Below are positions 35,478 through 44,828 of a stretch of 64,000 nt of DNA, in pieces; positions within the stretch are counted from its first letter, which is position 1, and every line of letters starts with the position of its first letter. The notes beneath the pieces are model-generated. The model made no database searches, was not told the DNA's origin, and saw only the letters and a list, made by a program, of their open reading frames with translations. The translations under genes and the position numbers were made by a program. The stretch is taken from contig NZ_CALEJS010000016.1 in assembly GCF_937898475.1 (NCBI RefSeq), positions 186,001-250,000 of the forward strand, in the 5' to 3' direction. This stretch comes from an uncultured Chitinophaga sp. (GTDB lineage Bacteria > Bacteroidota > Bacteroidia > Chitinophagales > Chitinophagaceae).

Positions 35478-36599
35478 ATGGAAATCTCTCAGATCATACC
35501 GCACGTAGAGGCATTGATATTTGCCGCTGACCGTCCGTTACCGGTGCTGGAAATTGTGGATCTGCTGAACAATGCACTGGCCTTCCTGGAAGACCGCGCT
35601 ACGCTGGACCAGGTGGAGGCCGCCATAGAAGCCGTCAGGGAAAAATACCACTCCGAGTTCTATGCCTTCGAGGTAAGGGAAAGCGGGGGAGGTTACCAGT
35701 TCCTGACCAAAAAAGACTACTACCAGACGGTAGCGCAGCTGAACGGTGAGAAATTCCTGAAACGCCTGTCTACTGCCGCACTGGAAACCCTGGCCATCAT
35801 CGCCTATAAACAACCTATTTCCAAAGGAGAAATAGAGCATATACGCGGCGTAAGCTCTGATTACTCCATCCAGAAACTGCTGGAAAAAGAGCTGATCGTT
35901 ATCTCCGGCCGCAGTGAAGACCTGCCGGGTAAACCTTTGCTGTATGCCACTTCCAAGGCGTTTATGGACTATTTCGGACTGAACTCTCCCGCCGATCTGC
36001 CCAAGCTGAAAGAGGTATTTGACGAAGAAGTAATCCAGCCCACACTTATTACGGACGAAGCTTTCCAGCACGACAATGGCAGCAGCCTGGTAGTGTCTGA
36101 GAACGGCGAACTCCTGGAAGATGCCTACATTCCTACCATCACCATACATGAGGACGTAGCGATACCTGACGTGGAAGAGAACGAAACACCGGAAACACCG
36201 GAGACAGGCGAACCTGTGGAACCCAATGAGCCCGGCGCTGCACCACCGCTGGAAGATGCAGCACCAGCGCAGGAAGCGGAAACAGAAGACACAGCACCCG
36301 AAGAAGCAGGAACAGAAGAAACGGGAACAGAGGAAGCGCCGGATGTTAACGCTGCCGCCACCTGGGGTGGCGATGAGGACGAAGAGGAAGAAGACGAAGA
36401 CGAACTGGAAGATATTGACGAATATGACGGAGACGGTGATGAAGATGAAGACGAGGAGGATGAAGATGAGGAAGAAGATGATGATGAAGAAGAAGATGAT
36501 GATGATGATGATGACGAAGACGAGGACGGGGATGAGGACGATGATTTTGAGGAAGACGAAGAGGATGATGAGGATGAAGACGAGGATGACAAAAAATAA
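35478..36599 (+). CDS. scpB: Segregation and condensation protein B with a long acidic tail
   Basis: 373 residues from MEISQIIPHVEALIFAADRP. The ScpB core occupies about residues 1-185: two winged-helix domains with LSTAALETLAIIAYKQPISKGEIEHIRG and SDYSIQKLLEKELI. ScpB works with ScpA and SMC in chromosome condensation. The C-terminal half is unusual: a Glu/Pro/Thr-rich linker (about 230-298) then an almost pure Asp/Glu run (299-371) ending DDKK. Most ScpB proteins stop near 200 residues. The tail is encoded by GAW-type codon repeats. The in-frame ATG at 35445 is rejected because homology begins at the later ATG. Confidence 0.95.
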   Translation: MEISQIIPHVEALIFAADRPLPVLEIVDLLNNALAFLEDRATLDQVEAAIEAVREKYHSEFYAFEVRESGGGYQFLTKKDYYQTVAQLNGEKFLKRLSTAALETLAIIAYKQPISKGEIEHIRGVSSDYSIQKLLEKELIVISGRSEDLPGKPLLYATSKAFMDYFGLNSPADLPKLKEVFDEEVIQPTLITDEAFQHDNGSSLVVSENGELLEDAYIPTITIHEDVAIPDVEENETPETPETGEPVEPNEPGAAPPLEDAAPAQEAETEDTAPEEAGTEETGTEEAPDVNAAATWGGDEDEEEEDEDELEDIDEYDGDGDEDEDEEDEDEEEDDDEEEDDDDDDDEDEDGDEDDDFEEDEEDDEDEDEDDKK

Positions 36600-36622
36600 A
36601 GCTATGCAGCACTGCAGATAAG

Positions 36623-36653
36623 AATGTCCCGCCAAGGCGGGACATTCCTTTTT
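36623..36653 (+). terminator. scpB terminator
   Basis: A perfect 11-bp stem AATGTCCCGCC (36623-36633) with its complement (36636-36646), then CCTTTTT. It lies 23 bases after the scpB stop and between convergent genes, so it may also help end punA. Confidence 0.92.
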
Positions 36654-36670
36654 ACACTCATACAGTTATG

Positions 36671-37498
<828 letters not shown>

Positions 37499-37553
37499 GC
37501 CGCAAAGAAAATATAAAAGCGCTTTACTTTTGCGTTTTATAGGGAACCGCAGC

Positions 37554-37565
37554 GCAATCGTTTGC
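37554..37565. promoter_or_regulatory. LacI-type operator motif, site 1 upstream of the tandem DUF1080 gene
   Basis: GCAATCGTTTGC, the same core as at 28837-28852, 226 bases before the DUF1080 ATG and 55 bases before the divergent punA start. Palindromic with a central CG. Confidence 0.45.
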
Positions 37566-37651
37566 AGTGATAATTAAACAGGTATAGGCTGTAATTCAGA
37601 TCTTTGCACAAGACCCTTGCAAAATCGATTTTCCGCTCATCACATTTTTAA

Positions 37652-37664
37652 TGCAATCGGTTGT
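37652..37664. promoter_or_regulatory. LacI-type operator motif, site 2 upstream of the tandem DUF1080 gene
   Basis: TGCAATCGGTTGT, one variant base from the other sites, 127 bases before the DUF1080 ATG. With site 1 it could allow looping by a tetrameric repressor. This is inference. Confidence 0.45.
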
Positions 37665-37791
37665 GTAATTAGTGGGCATTTTATAATTTGGAAGCGTTTA
37701 AGCCCGGCAGAGAGGGCAGCATAACAGAGTGACACTGCGCAGTTAAGGCGAGGACAGACCAGCCAGAAAAGCAGGCGATAAATTACACGTA

Positions 37792-39168
37792 ATGAGAAAA
37801 ATATTGATCTTTTGCAGCAGCTTAATGCTGTTACATGGCGTTGCAAGCGCCGGAGCACCCGTTAAAAAAGGGCAATGGACGCCGTTGTTTAATGGCAAAA
37901 ACCTGAAAGGATGGAAACAATTGGGAGGTACCGCAAAATACAGTGTACAGAATAATGAGATTGTGGGAACAACGGTACTGCAAACACCCAACTCTTTCCT
38001 GGCCACTGAAAAAGATTATGGCAACTTCATACTGGAACTGGAGTTTAAGCTGGATAAGGAATTCAATTCAGGCATCCAGTTCCGCAGCCAGAGCCGGGCT
38101 GATTACCAGAACGGCCGTGTGTTTGGCTACCAGATGGAAATAGACCCGTCTGACAGGCGCTGGAGCGGGGGCATATACGAAGAAGGCCGCCGCGGCTGGC
38201 AATACCCGATGGAGCTGAACCCGGGCGGACAAAACGCCTTTAAAAAGACCGAGTGGAACAAATACCGTATAGAATGCAGGGGTGCTGAGATCCGTACATG
38301 GGTAAATGGAGTACCCACCGCTCACCTGGTGGATACGGCCCTCCCTAAAGGCTTTATTGCCCTGCAGGTACACAGCATTGGGAATAAAACAGAGGATGCA
38401 GGCAAGAATATCCGCTGGCGCAATATCCGCATCATAGAAGATCCGGCTGCGTCGCAGTATTCGCCTTACGACGATATCTATGTGGTGAACAACGTAGCCA
38501 ACGAGCTTTCCGCCCAGCAGAAAAAGAACGGCTACGTACTGCTGTGGGATGGCAAGACCAATAGAGGCTGGAGAGGCGCTTACAACAAACCTTTCCCTAC
38601 CAAGGGCTGGACCCTGGATGATGGCACCCTGAGCATCCACCAGTCTAACGGCGATGAAATGGGTTCCGGCGGGGACATTGTTACCGAGAAGGAATACAGT
38701 GCCTTTGAGCTGGAATTCGAGTTCAAACTTACGGAAGGCGCCAACAGCGGCTTAAAGTACTTTGTGAAGGAAGTATATGAGACCGGCGGTAAATCGGCGA
38801 TCGGCCTGGAATACCAGGTGCTGGATGATGAGAAGCACCCGGATGCCAAGCTGGGCCGCAACGGAAACCGCACCCTGGCCTCATTATACGACCTTATGCC
38901 AAGGAAACAGATAAAACAAGCACTGAAACCGATTGGAGAATGGAATAAAGGACGTATTATTGTATTACGAAATAACCATGTGGAACATTGGCTGAACGGA
39001 TTTAAAGTACTGGAGTATGAACGCGGATCACAGGAGTTCAAAGACCTGGTAGCCATCAGCAAATACAAAAACTGGAAAAATTTCGGCTTATGGCCCGAGG
39101 GACACATCCTGTTGCAAGACCACGGTAACAATGTATCTTTCCGCAGCCTGCGCATAAAATCTTTATAA
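37792..39168 (+). CDS. Secreted protein with two tandem DUF1080 domains
   Basis: 458 residues. A signal peptide (ILIFCSSLMLLHGVASAG) is followed by two DUF1080 jelly-roll domains: the first from WTPLFNGKNLKGWKQLGG to about residue 220, the second from YVLLWDGKTNRGWRGAYN to the end. Each has the family sequence of charged loops (NSGIQFRSQSR; NSGLKYFVKEV). Family members hydrolyse 3-keto-glycosides; the duplication may give two substrate sites. Two LacI-type palindromes lie upstream, shared with susC at 28960 and the Gfo/Idh/MocA gene at 41917, suggesting one pathway. The gene has its own terminator region after 39168. Confidence 0.93.
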   Translation: MRKILIFCSSLMLLHGVASAGAPVKKGQWTPLFNGKNLKGWKQLGGTAKYSVQNNEIVGTTVLQTPNSFLATEKDYGNFILELEFKLDKEFNSGIQFRSQSRADYQNGRVFGYQMEIDPSDRRWSGGIYEEGRRGWQYPMELNPGGQNAFKKTEWNKYRIECRGAEIRTWVNGVPTAHLVDTALPKGFIALQVHSIGNKTEDAGKNIRWRNIRIIEDPAASQYSPYDDIYVVNNVANELSAQQKKNGYVLLWDGKTNRGWRGAYNKPFPTKGWTLDDGTLSIHQSNGDEMGSGGDIVTEKEYSAFELEFEFKLTEGANSGLKYFVKEVYETGGKSAIGLEYQVLDDEKHPDAKLGRNGNRTLASLYDLMPRKQIKQALKPIGEWNKGRIIVLRNNHVEHWLNGFKVLEYERGSQEFKDLVAISKYKNWKNFGLWPEGHILLQDHGNNVSFRSLRIKSL

Positions 39169-39256
39169 TCAATAAAACATATCAGCAGTAACGAGTAATC
39201 GCTTACTTTTTACTGTTTTATATAAAGAGTTTTCATTGTTCACTGTTCTATATAAA

Positions 39257-39286
39257 ACATTCCGATTCTTCGGAGTGTTTTTTTAT
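39257..39286 (+). terminator. Terminator between the DUF1080 and DUF885 genes
   Basis: A 9-bp stem with one G-U pair (ACATTCCGA at 39257-39265, TCGGAGTGT at 39270-39278) followed by six or more Ts, 88 bases after the tandem DUF1080 stop and 20 before the next ATG. Confidence 0.75.
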
Positions 39287-39305
39287 TTTAGTGTAAACCA
39301 CACCA

Positions 39306-41078
39306 ATGACTACACTAAGACCCTCCGTTCTGTTACTGGCCGGAACACTGCTGCTGGGTGCCTGTGGCCCGCAGCCACAGCATGATACCAATGCCGCCGA
39401 CCTGCTTCATAATACCATAGACCGCTACTTTGAAGAGAAGATGCAGCTCTTCCCGATAGACGCCACGTTTAACGGGGAACACCAGTTTGACAACCTGCTG
39501 CACATCGATATCAGCGACAGTTTCCGCCAGCATGTAGACAGCTTTGCCAGCGGCTACCTGCAGGAGCTGGATAAGGTGGATACAGCCGCTTTAACTCCTA
39601 ATGACCGCATCAGCTATGATATTGCCCGCTGGGAGCTTAACATCATTAAAGAGGGGCTTACTTTTCATGATAACCTGATGCCCATCAACCAGTTCACCGC
39701 CCTTACGCTTACGCTGCCGCAACTGGGCTCAGGCACCAGCGCCCAGCCTTTCAAGACAAAGGAGGACTATGAAAAGTTCATGCAGCGCATGAAAAGTTTT
39801 GCGCAATGGGCCGACAGCGCAATTGCCAATATGCGCCGCGGTGAAGCAAGCGGTTATGTACTACCCAAAGCGCTGGTTGTAAAAGTGATACCGCAACTGG
39901 CCGCCCTCACCAAAAAAGACAGCAGCAATGTATTTTACGGGCCCCTGAAGCAACTGCCGGAAGGACTTGACAGCAGCGCGCGCAGCGCCCTGGCTACGGA
40001 GTACAAGGCGGCTATTGAGAACAACATCATTCCCGCTTTTGAAAAGCTGCACAGTTTCATGCAAACAGACTACCTGCCCAAAGCCCGCAGCAGCAGCGGT
40101 ATTGCAGGCGTGCCCGATGGCAAAGCCTATTACCAGTACCTGATCCGCTACTGGACCACCACCGATCAGACACCGGATGAGATATTTGCTACCGGCGAAA
40201 AAGAAGTGGCCCGTATCCGTGGAGAAATGGAAGAGATCAAGAACACCACCGGTTTCAAAGGCGACCTGGCTGCCTTCTTCACCTTTGTACGAAACGACCC
40301 GCAATTCAGGATATTCAAAACACCGGCACAGGTGCTGGATTCTTTCAGGGCCATTGAAAATAAGATCATGCCGGCAGTACGGCAGATGTACCTGCATCTT
40401 CCTGAAACCAAATTTGAGATCCGGCAAACGGAAGCTTTCCGCGCCGCCTCTGCCAGTGCCGAGTATTTTCCCGGCAGCATGAAAGACGGCCGGCCGGGCG
40501 TATTCTATGTGCCCATCCTCGACGCTAAGAAATTCAGTTATGTAGGAATGGAGTCGCTCTTCCTGCATGAGGCCATACCCGGTCATCATTTCCAGAGTTC
40601 CCTGCAGCAGGAGAACGACTCCCTGCCTAAGCTGCGCAAATTCATCTGGTTAGGCGCATATGGTGAAGGGTATGCACTGTATTGCGAAGGCCTGGGCAAA
40701 GAGTTAGGACTGTATACCAATCCCTATCAGTACTTTGGCCGTTTAAGCGATGAGATACACCGCGCCATCCGCCTGGTGGTAGATGTAGGCATGCACGCCA
40801 AAGGATGGAGCCGTGAACAGGCCCTGAAGTACATGCTGGATAATGAGCCATTATCTGAAGAAGAAGCCATCGCAGAAATTGAACGCTATATGGCCATCCC
40901 AGGGCAGGCGCTCTCTTACAAAACAGGTGAGCTTAAAATAAAGGCATTACGTCATAAATATGAGCAGCTGCTGGGAAGCCAGTTCAGCCTGAAAGATTTT
41001 CATGACGAGTTGCTGAAAGACGGTTGTGTGCCCCTGAGTGTGCTGGAAGCGAAGATGCAACGCCGCTTTGGAAAATAA
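39306..41078 (+). CDS. DUF885-family metallopeptidase-like lipoprotein
   Basis: 590 residues. A lipoprotein signal ends at Cys20 (LAGTLLLGACGPQ). DUF885 features are the HEAIPGHH motif at residues 421-428, which supplies zinc-binding histidines and the catalytic glutamate, and EGYALYCEGLGKELGLY downstream with a third ligand. The remainder is helical. The family contains predicted peptidases, probably acting in the periplasm. The start is the first ATG of the frame and gives a good lipobox. It is likely monocistronic. The natural substrate is unknown. Confidence 0.92.
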   Translation: MTTLRPSVLLLAGTLLLGACGPQPQHDTNAADLLHNTIDRYFEEKMQLFPIDATFNGEHQFDNLLHIDISDSFRQHVDSFASGYLQELDKVDTAALTPNDRISYDIARWELNIIKEGLTFHDNLMPINQFTALTLTLPQLGSGTSAQPFKTKEDYEKFMQRMKSFAQWADSAIANMRRGEASGYVLPKALVVKVIPQLAALTKKDSSNVFYGPLKQLPEGLDSSARSALATEYKAAIENNIIPAFEKLHSFMQTDYLPKARSSSGIAGVPDGKAYYQYLIRYWTTTDQTPDEIFATGEKEVARIRGEMEEIKNTTGFKGDLAAFFTFVRNDPQFRIFKTPAQVLDSFRAIENKIMPAVRQMYLHLPETKFEIRQTEAFRAASASAEYFPGSMKDGRPGVFYVPILDAKKFSYVGMESLFLHEAIPGHHFQSSLQQENDSLPKLRKFIWLGAYGEGYALYCEGLGKELGLYTNPYQYFGRLSDEIHRAIRLVVDVGMHAKGWSREQALKYMLDNEPLSEEEAIAEIERYMAIPGQALSYKTGELKIKALRHKYEQLLGSQFSLKDFHDELLKDGCVPLSVLEAKMQRRFGK

Positions 41079-41097
41079 TCATACGTTTATCGGGGGT

Positions 41098-41158
41098 AGA
41101 AGGGTTTGAAAGACTGGCAGTTTCAAATAATGCCGGGCTTTCAAGCCCTTCGCTTTTT
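41098..41158 (+). terminator. Terminator after the DUF885 gene (GTTTGAAAG class)
   Basis: AGAAGGGTTTGAAAG (about 41098-41112) pairs, with G-U pairs, with CTTTCAAGCCCTTCGC (about 41139-41154), followed by TTTTT. Confidence 0.7.
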
Positions 41159-41159
41159 A

Positions 41160-41538
41160 AATTCTGTTACCGCAGGCACGACACTTTATATATTGAATTT
41201 TTGGTAATATACCAGTTTTAACTATTGGCCGTGGGTTTAGCAGGATTAAAAACGTAAAATTTACCCACTGATCAGTCTCAACATTAACATTTTTATCATT
41301 TCCCTTTGAGAAAAGATACTTAAATTTATATAGGGTTAGCAACATGGGAACCGCTACGGTCTAAGGCAGGGTTGACCATATCATCATTAGGACAGTAAGA
41401 AATTTCAGCCAGTTCATATTCTGTGGAACACTGACTGTTATCAGACAACAGTCAATCTCGCTTTCGACCTCACTTTCCGGCTTATGTATTTATCAGTGGA
41501 TAGGCCTCTTATTCTTAACAGCTTAAATTGATGGTATT
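41160..41538. other. Intergenic stretch with no recognised feature
   Basis: About 380 AT-rich bases between the DUF885 terminator and the YjbR gene. I see no credible reading frame, no clear promoter box and no strong hairpin. It presumably contains the promoter of the YjbR-like gene. Confidence 0.4.
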
Positions 41539-41889
41539 ATGTTAGACCTTACTTTTAACTATTGCCTGTCATTTCCTGGCGTTACTGCCGAAGAAAAGTG
41601 GGATGAAGAAATGTGTTTTTCTGTAGGGGATAAATTGTTCTGCACGATGCAGATCGATCCTCCTTACAAGCTCTCCTTCAAATGTACCTGTGAAGATTTT
41701 CACAGCATGATCGCAAAGCCCGGTATCTCTCCAATGCCATACCTGGCCCGGTATCACTGGGTACAGATAAAGCGTCCCGAAACCCTGGAATGGTCTGAAC
41801 TGCAGACCCGCATACAACAAGCCTATGAACTGGTTGTTAATATGCTTCCCCCGGAGGAACGGGACGCCATATTAAAAGCGAAGGTTTAG
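41539..41889 (+). CDS. MmcQ/YjbR family protein
   Basis: 116 residues, the usual size. It shows the family pattern: LTFNYCLSFPGVTAEEKW, a central beta-hairpin (CFSVGDKLFCTMQI, KLSFKCTCEDFHSMI) and ARYHWVQIKRPETLEWSEL. The fold resembles a double-wing motif and is often annotated as DNA-binding, though the biochemical role is not established. No signal peptide. It converges with the oxidoreductase gene, stop codons 27 bases apart. No hint of function from neighbours. Confidence 0.88.
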   Translation: MLDLTFNYCLSFPGVTAEEKWDEEMCFSVGDKLFCTMQIDPPYKLSFKCTCEDFHSMIAKPGISPMPYLARYHWVQIKRPETLEWSELQTRIQQAYELVVNMLPPEERDAILKAKV

Positions 41890-41916
41890 CCGTTTAACCT
41901 TCCACGTTATGTTCTC

Positions 41917-43257
41917 TTAAATTTTGGGCTCCCACCCTTTTTCATAAGTCCTGCTCCAGAGTTCTGCTGCAGCGGTATCATCCAGTATACGCCCGTTCTT
42001 CGGATCACAATGCAGCACCCGTCCTACACGCTGCGATATATTCCCTAAATGACATAATGTTACACTGGGATGTCCTACTTTCTCAATTTCTGAGTTCAGG
42101 GTGGCTTTACCTCTGATGCTCTCCAGGAAGTTGGTGATATGCACGGCGTCCAGGAACTCGCCCGCAGGGCTCACCACATTGGTAACGTTCTGGCCGGTAT
42201 TCTGCTGCTGCTTTACTTCTTTCACCAATTTACCTTTCATATCGAAGATCTTGTAGCTGTCGCCGCCGGAGTTGTACAGGGCGCCTTTTTCGCCGAAAAG
42301 CGTGAAGCCGCGGCCGCTTCCTTCCAGCTCGTAGGGATGACAGCTGCGGCCTTCCCAGCTGATAGACTTACCGCCCTCAAATTCGAAGGTAATGGTCTGG
42401 GTATCGGGCGTTTCCCAGTCATCTTTCGGATAGGCATAACGGCCACCGGAGGAGCTCACTGTTGTGGGGAAATCCACATCCAGGAACCAGCGCATACAGT
42501 CCAGCTCATGGGTGGCATTGTTACATGACTCGCCGGTACCCCAGTGCCAGCGCCAATGCCAGTTATAGTGCACAATATTGTCCAGGTAGTCTTTTCTCGG
42601 AGCTGGGCCCTGCCACAAATCCCAGTCCAGTGTAGCCGGCACGGCTACCTTCTTACCAATACCAATAGGCTGACGGTTATTTACATACCATCCCCTGGCG
42701 TAGTATACTTTGCCAATAATACCCTGTTCTTTCACTTCCTTTACGGCCTGGTTAAGGTTAGGCCATGAACGGCGCTGGTTGCCCATCTGCACCAGGCGGT
42801 TGTACTTTTTGGCGGCCTGTATCAGCAGCTCGCCTTCGTGAGGGTTCTGGCTGCAGGGCTTTTCAACATATACATGCTTACCGGCTGCGCAGCCCATAAT
42901 AGCGGCGGGAGCGTGCCAGTGGTCCGGTGCGGCTACTACCAGGGCGTCAAAGTCTTTCTTCTCCAGCAGTTTACGGATGTCTTTGATCACTTCCGGCTTC
43001 CGCTCCTGTGCACCTGCAATGGCTTTAAGTCCCTTCTGTATGGCGCCGTCCTCCACATCGCATATATAACCAATTTCTGCACCGGGCAGTTTGGCCGCCA
43101 CCTGCGCCAGCCAGTTGCCGCGTGAGTTTACGCCCATTACTGCCAGCACCACTTTGTTGCTGGGCGCCTGCTGACCGAATACAGGAAAATTCAGATAGGT
43201 AAGCCCGGCCCCCATGCCTGCCATGGCGCCGGTTTTAAGGAAATCTCGTCTTTTCAT
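41917..43257 (-). CDS. Gfo/Idh/MocA family oxidoreductase with Tat signal
   Basis: 446 residues. A twin-arginine signal (MKRRDFLKTGAMAGMGAG) indicates export of the folded cofactor-bound enzyme. A Rossmann fold starts VVLAVMGVNSRGNWLAQVAAK and the family motif VYVEKPCSQNPHEGELL carries the catalytic EKP. The second domain contains WHWHWGTGESCNNATHELDC-like sequence. Such exported enzymes oxidise sugar hydroxyls, commonly C3 of glycosides, generating the 3-keto products that DUF1080 proteins split. A LacI-type palindrome is 81 bases upstream, matching sites before the susC/susD and DUF1080 genes. It lies next to, but apart from, the ebo cluster. Confidence 0.92.
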   Translation of the reverse strand: MKRRDFLKTGAMAGMGAGLTYLNFPVFGQQAPSNKVVLAVMGVNSRGNWLAQVAAKLPGAEIGYICDVEDGAIQKGLKAIAGAQERKPEVIKDIRKLLEKKDFDALVVAAPDHWHAPAAIMGCAAGKHVYVEKPCSQNPHEGELLIQAAKKYNRLVQMGNQRRSWPNLNQAVKEVKEQGIIGKVYYARGWYVNNRQPIGIGKKVAVPATLDWDLWQGPAPRKDYLDNIVHYNWHWRWHWGTGESCNNATHELDCMRWFLDVDFPTTVSSSGGRYAYPKDDWETPDTQTITFEFEGGKSISWEGRSCHPYELEGSGRGFTLFGEKGALYNSGGDSYKIFDMKGKLVKEVKQQQNTGQNVTNVVSPAGEFLDAVHITNFLESIRGKATLNSEIEKVGHPSVTLCHLGNISQRVGRVLHCDPKNGRILDDTAAAELWSRTYEKGWEPKI

Positions 43258-43337
43258 CCGTGTTTATTTTTAATAACGTGTAATAACTAATGCGTGTAAC
43301 AAGGTAAAGATAGATCCACAGCGGATCACATCATACA

Positions 43338-43349
43338 ACAATCGGTTGC
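43338..43349. promoter_or_regulatory. LacI-type operator motif upstream of the Gfo/Idh/MocA gene
   Basis: ACAATCGGTTGC, flanked to give CAACAATCGGTTGCA, 80 bases before the ATG on the minus strand. It shares the core with 28837, 37554 and 37652. Confidence 0.45.
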
Positions 43350-43408
43350 ATAAAGAACGGGAACGGCGGATTTAAATGCAAGTAAATAGTGATGAGCGTA
43401 AAGTACGG

Positions 43409-44779
43409 TTAGGCCCCGAGGAGCGTATCCCACATTACGCGGTATACATCCGTGGCATGCAGCTGATCTTTATTAACAGCCTTCGGTGTGATGAGCACCG
43501 GGTGATAAGCCGGATCTTCGGGGATTCGCCCATGTGAACCTTTGATCAGGGTGGCATCCAGCGGGATTACATTCATCAGGTAGCGAAAGCCCATTTTCTT
43601 CTTCAGCAGTTTGCCTGCTATTTTAAGCTTCACCAGTGGATCTGCCGGATTGAGGAACATTTCTACCGGGTCGTAACCGGGTTTACGGTGAATATCTACC
43701 AAACGGGCAAAATCGGGCGCTTTCTGATCATCCAGCCAGTAGTAGTAGGTGAACCAGCTGTTGTTGTCTGCAACGAGTACCAGGTCGCCCGTACGTTCGT
43801 GATGCAGGTGGTGGGCACGTTTGCCTTCCCTGTCCAGCACCATTTGCACGCCGGGTATATTTTCCAGTATGGCGCGTACCTTTCTGTAGCTGCGGGTATC
43901 GTTGATATAAATATGCGCCAGCTGGTGGTCAGAAACGGCAAATGCTTTTGAAGCGCCGGCGTCCAGCAGTTCCAGCCCCCTTTCTTCACGCACCTGTATC
44001 AGTCCCTCCTGGCGCAATATCCTGTTGATGTGCACCGGGTTATTAACCGGAGAGATCCCGTATTCGGACAACAGTATTACCTCGGCGCCTTTCTTTTCAT
44101 AGAAGGTGACCAGTTGTCTGCACACTTCATCTATTTCACGCAGCTCTTTACTGATGCGGGGAATATCGGGTCCGAACTTTTGCAGGCAGTAGTCCAGATG
44201 GGGTAGGTAAATAAGGGTGAGCGTAGGGTTGTGCAGGTCATCTGTGATCCGGGAGGCGTCTGCGATCCATTGGGTGGATTTGATATTGGCGCCGGGGCCC
44301 CAGAACTGAAAGAGAGGGAACTGCCCCAGCTCTTTCTGCAGATGATCGCGCAGGGAAGCCGGGTGCGAATAGCAGTCCGGCATCTTACGTCCATCTGAAA
44401 GATATTGAGGGCGGGGTGTTACGGAGTAGTCTGCGCTGGAGTACATATTATACCACCAGAACATTTTGGCGCAGGTAAAACCGGGATCAAGGCGCCGGGC
44501 CCTGTCCCATATCTTTTCTGATTCTACCAGCTTATTGGATTGTTTCCAGAATTTTACTTCACAATCTTCACGGTCATACCAACCATTGCCTACAATACCA
44601 TGATCCGAAGGCCATTTACCGGTAACATAGGTACTTTGTACTGCGGTTGTTACAGCAGGCATCATCGGGTTTATGGTAGCCAGGTAATGCTGTTTTACAT
44701 AAGCCTGCAGAAACGGAGTATGTTCTCCTATTACTGATGTAGAAAGTCCGACTACATCGATCACAACTGTTTTTTTCAT
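43409..44779 (-). CDS. eboF: EboF: alkaline-phosphatase-superfamily phosphodiesterase/pyrophosphatase
   Basis: 456 residues from MKKTVVIDVVGLSTSVIGEH. It belongs to the nucleotide pyrophosphatase/phosphodiesterase branch: metal-site segments VIDVVGL, PAVTTAVQSTYVTGKWPSDHGIVGNGW (with the nucleophile Thr region) and LLSEYGISPVNN are visible, and GSHGRIPEDPAYHPV supplies a late His. No signal peptide is seen. It is the last of the downstream ebo genes and lies 49 bases after eboE. The exact phosphate substrate is unknown; assignment as EboF rests on its position after the eboD and eboE homologues. Confidence 0.85.
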   Translation of the reverse strand: MKKTVVIDVVGLSTSVIGEHTPFLQAYVKQHYLATINPMMPAVTTAVQSTYVTGKWPSDHGIVGNGWYDREDCEVKFWKQSNKLVESEKIWDRARRLDPGFTCAKMFWWYNMYSSADYSVTPRPQYLSDGRKMPDCYSHPASLRDHLQKELGQFPLFQFWGPGANIKSTQWIADASRITDDLHNPTLTLIYLPHLDYCLQKFGPDIPRISKELREIDEVCRQLVTFYEKKGAEVILLSEYGISPVNNPVHINRILRQEGLIQVREERGLELLDAGASKAFAVSDHQLAHIYINDTRSYRKVRAILENIPGVQMVLDREGKRAHHLHHERTGDLVLVADNNSWFTYYYWLDDQKAPDFARLVDIHRKPGYDPVEMFLNPADPLVKLKIAGKLLKKKMGFRYLMNVIPLDATLIKGSHGRIPEDPAYHPVLITPKAVNKDQLHATDVYRVMWDTLLGA

Positions 44780-44828
44780 GGATAGTTGGTTGCCGTTACG
44801 AATCGGAACCAAAGCTAGGGTGCTGCCA

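Noticed and set aside
36125..36592. Long minus-strand frame rich in serine opposite the scpB acidic tail
   Set aside because: It is the antisense reading of GAW codon repeats and looks like no natural protein; scpB on the plus strand explains the DNA.
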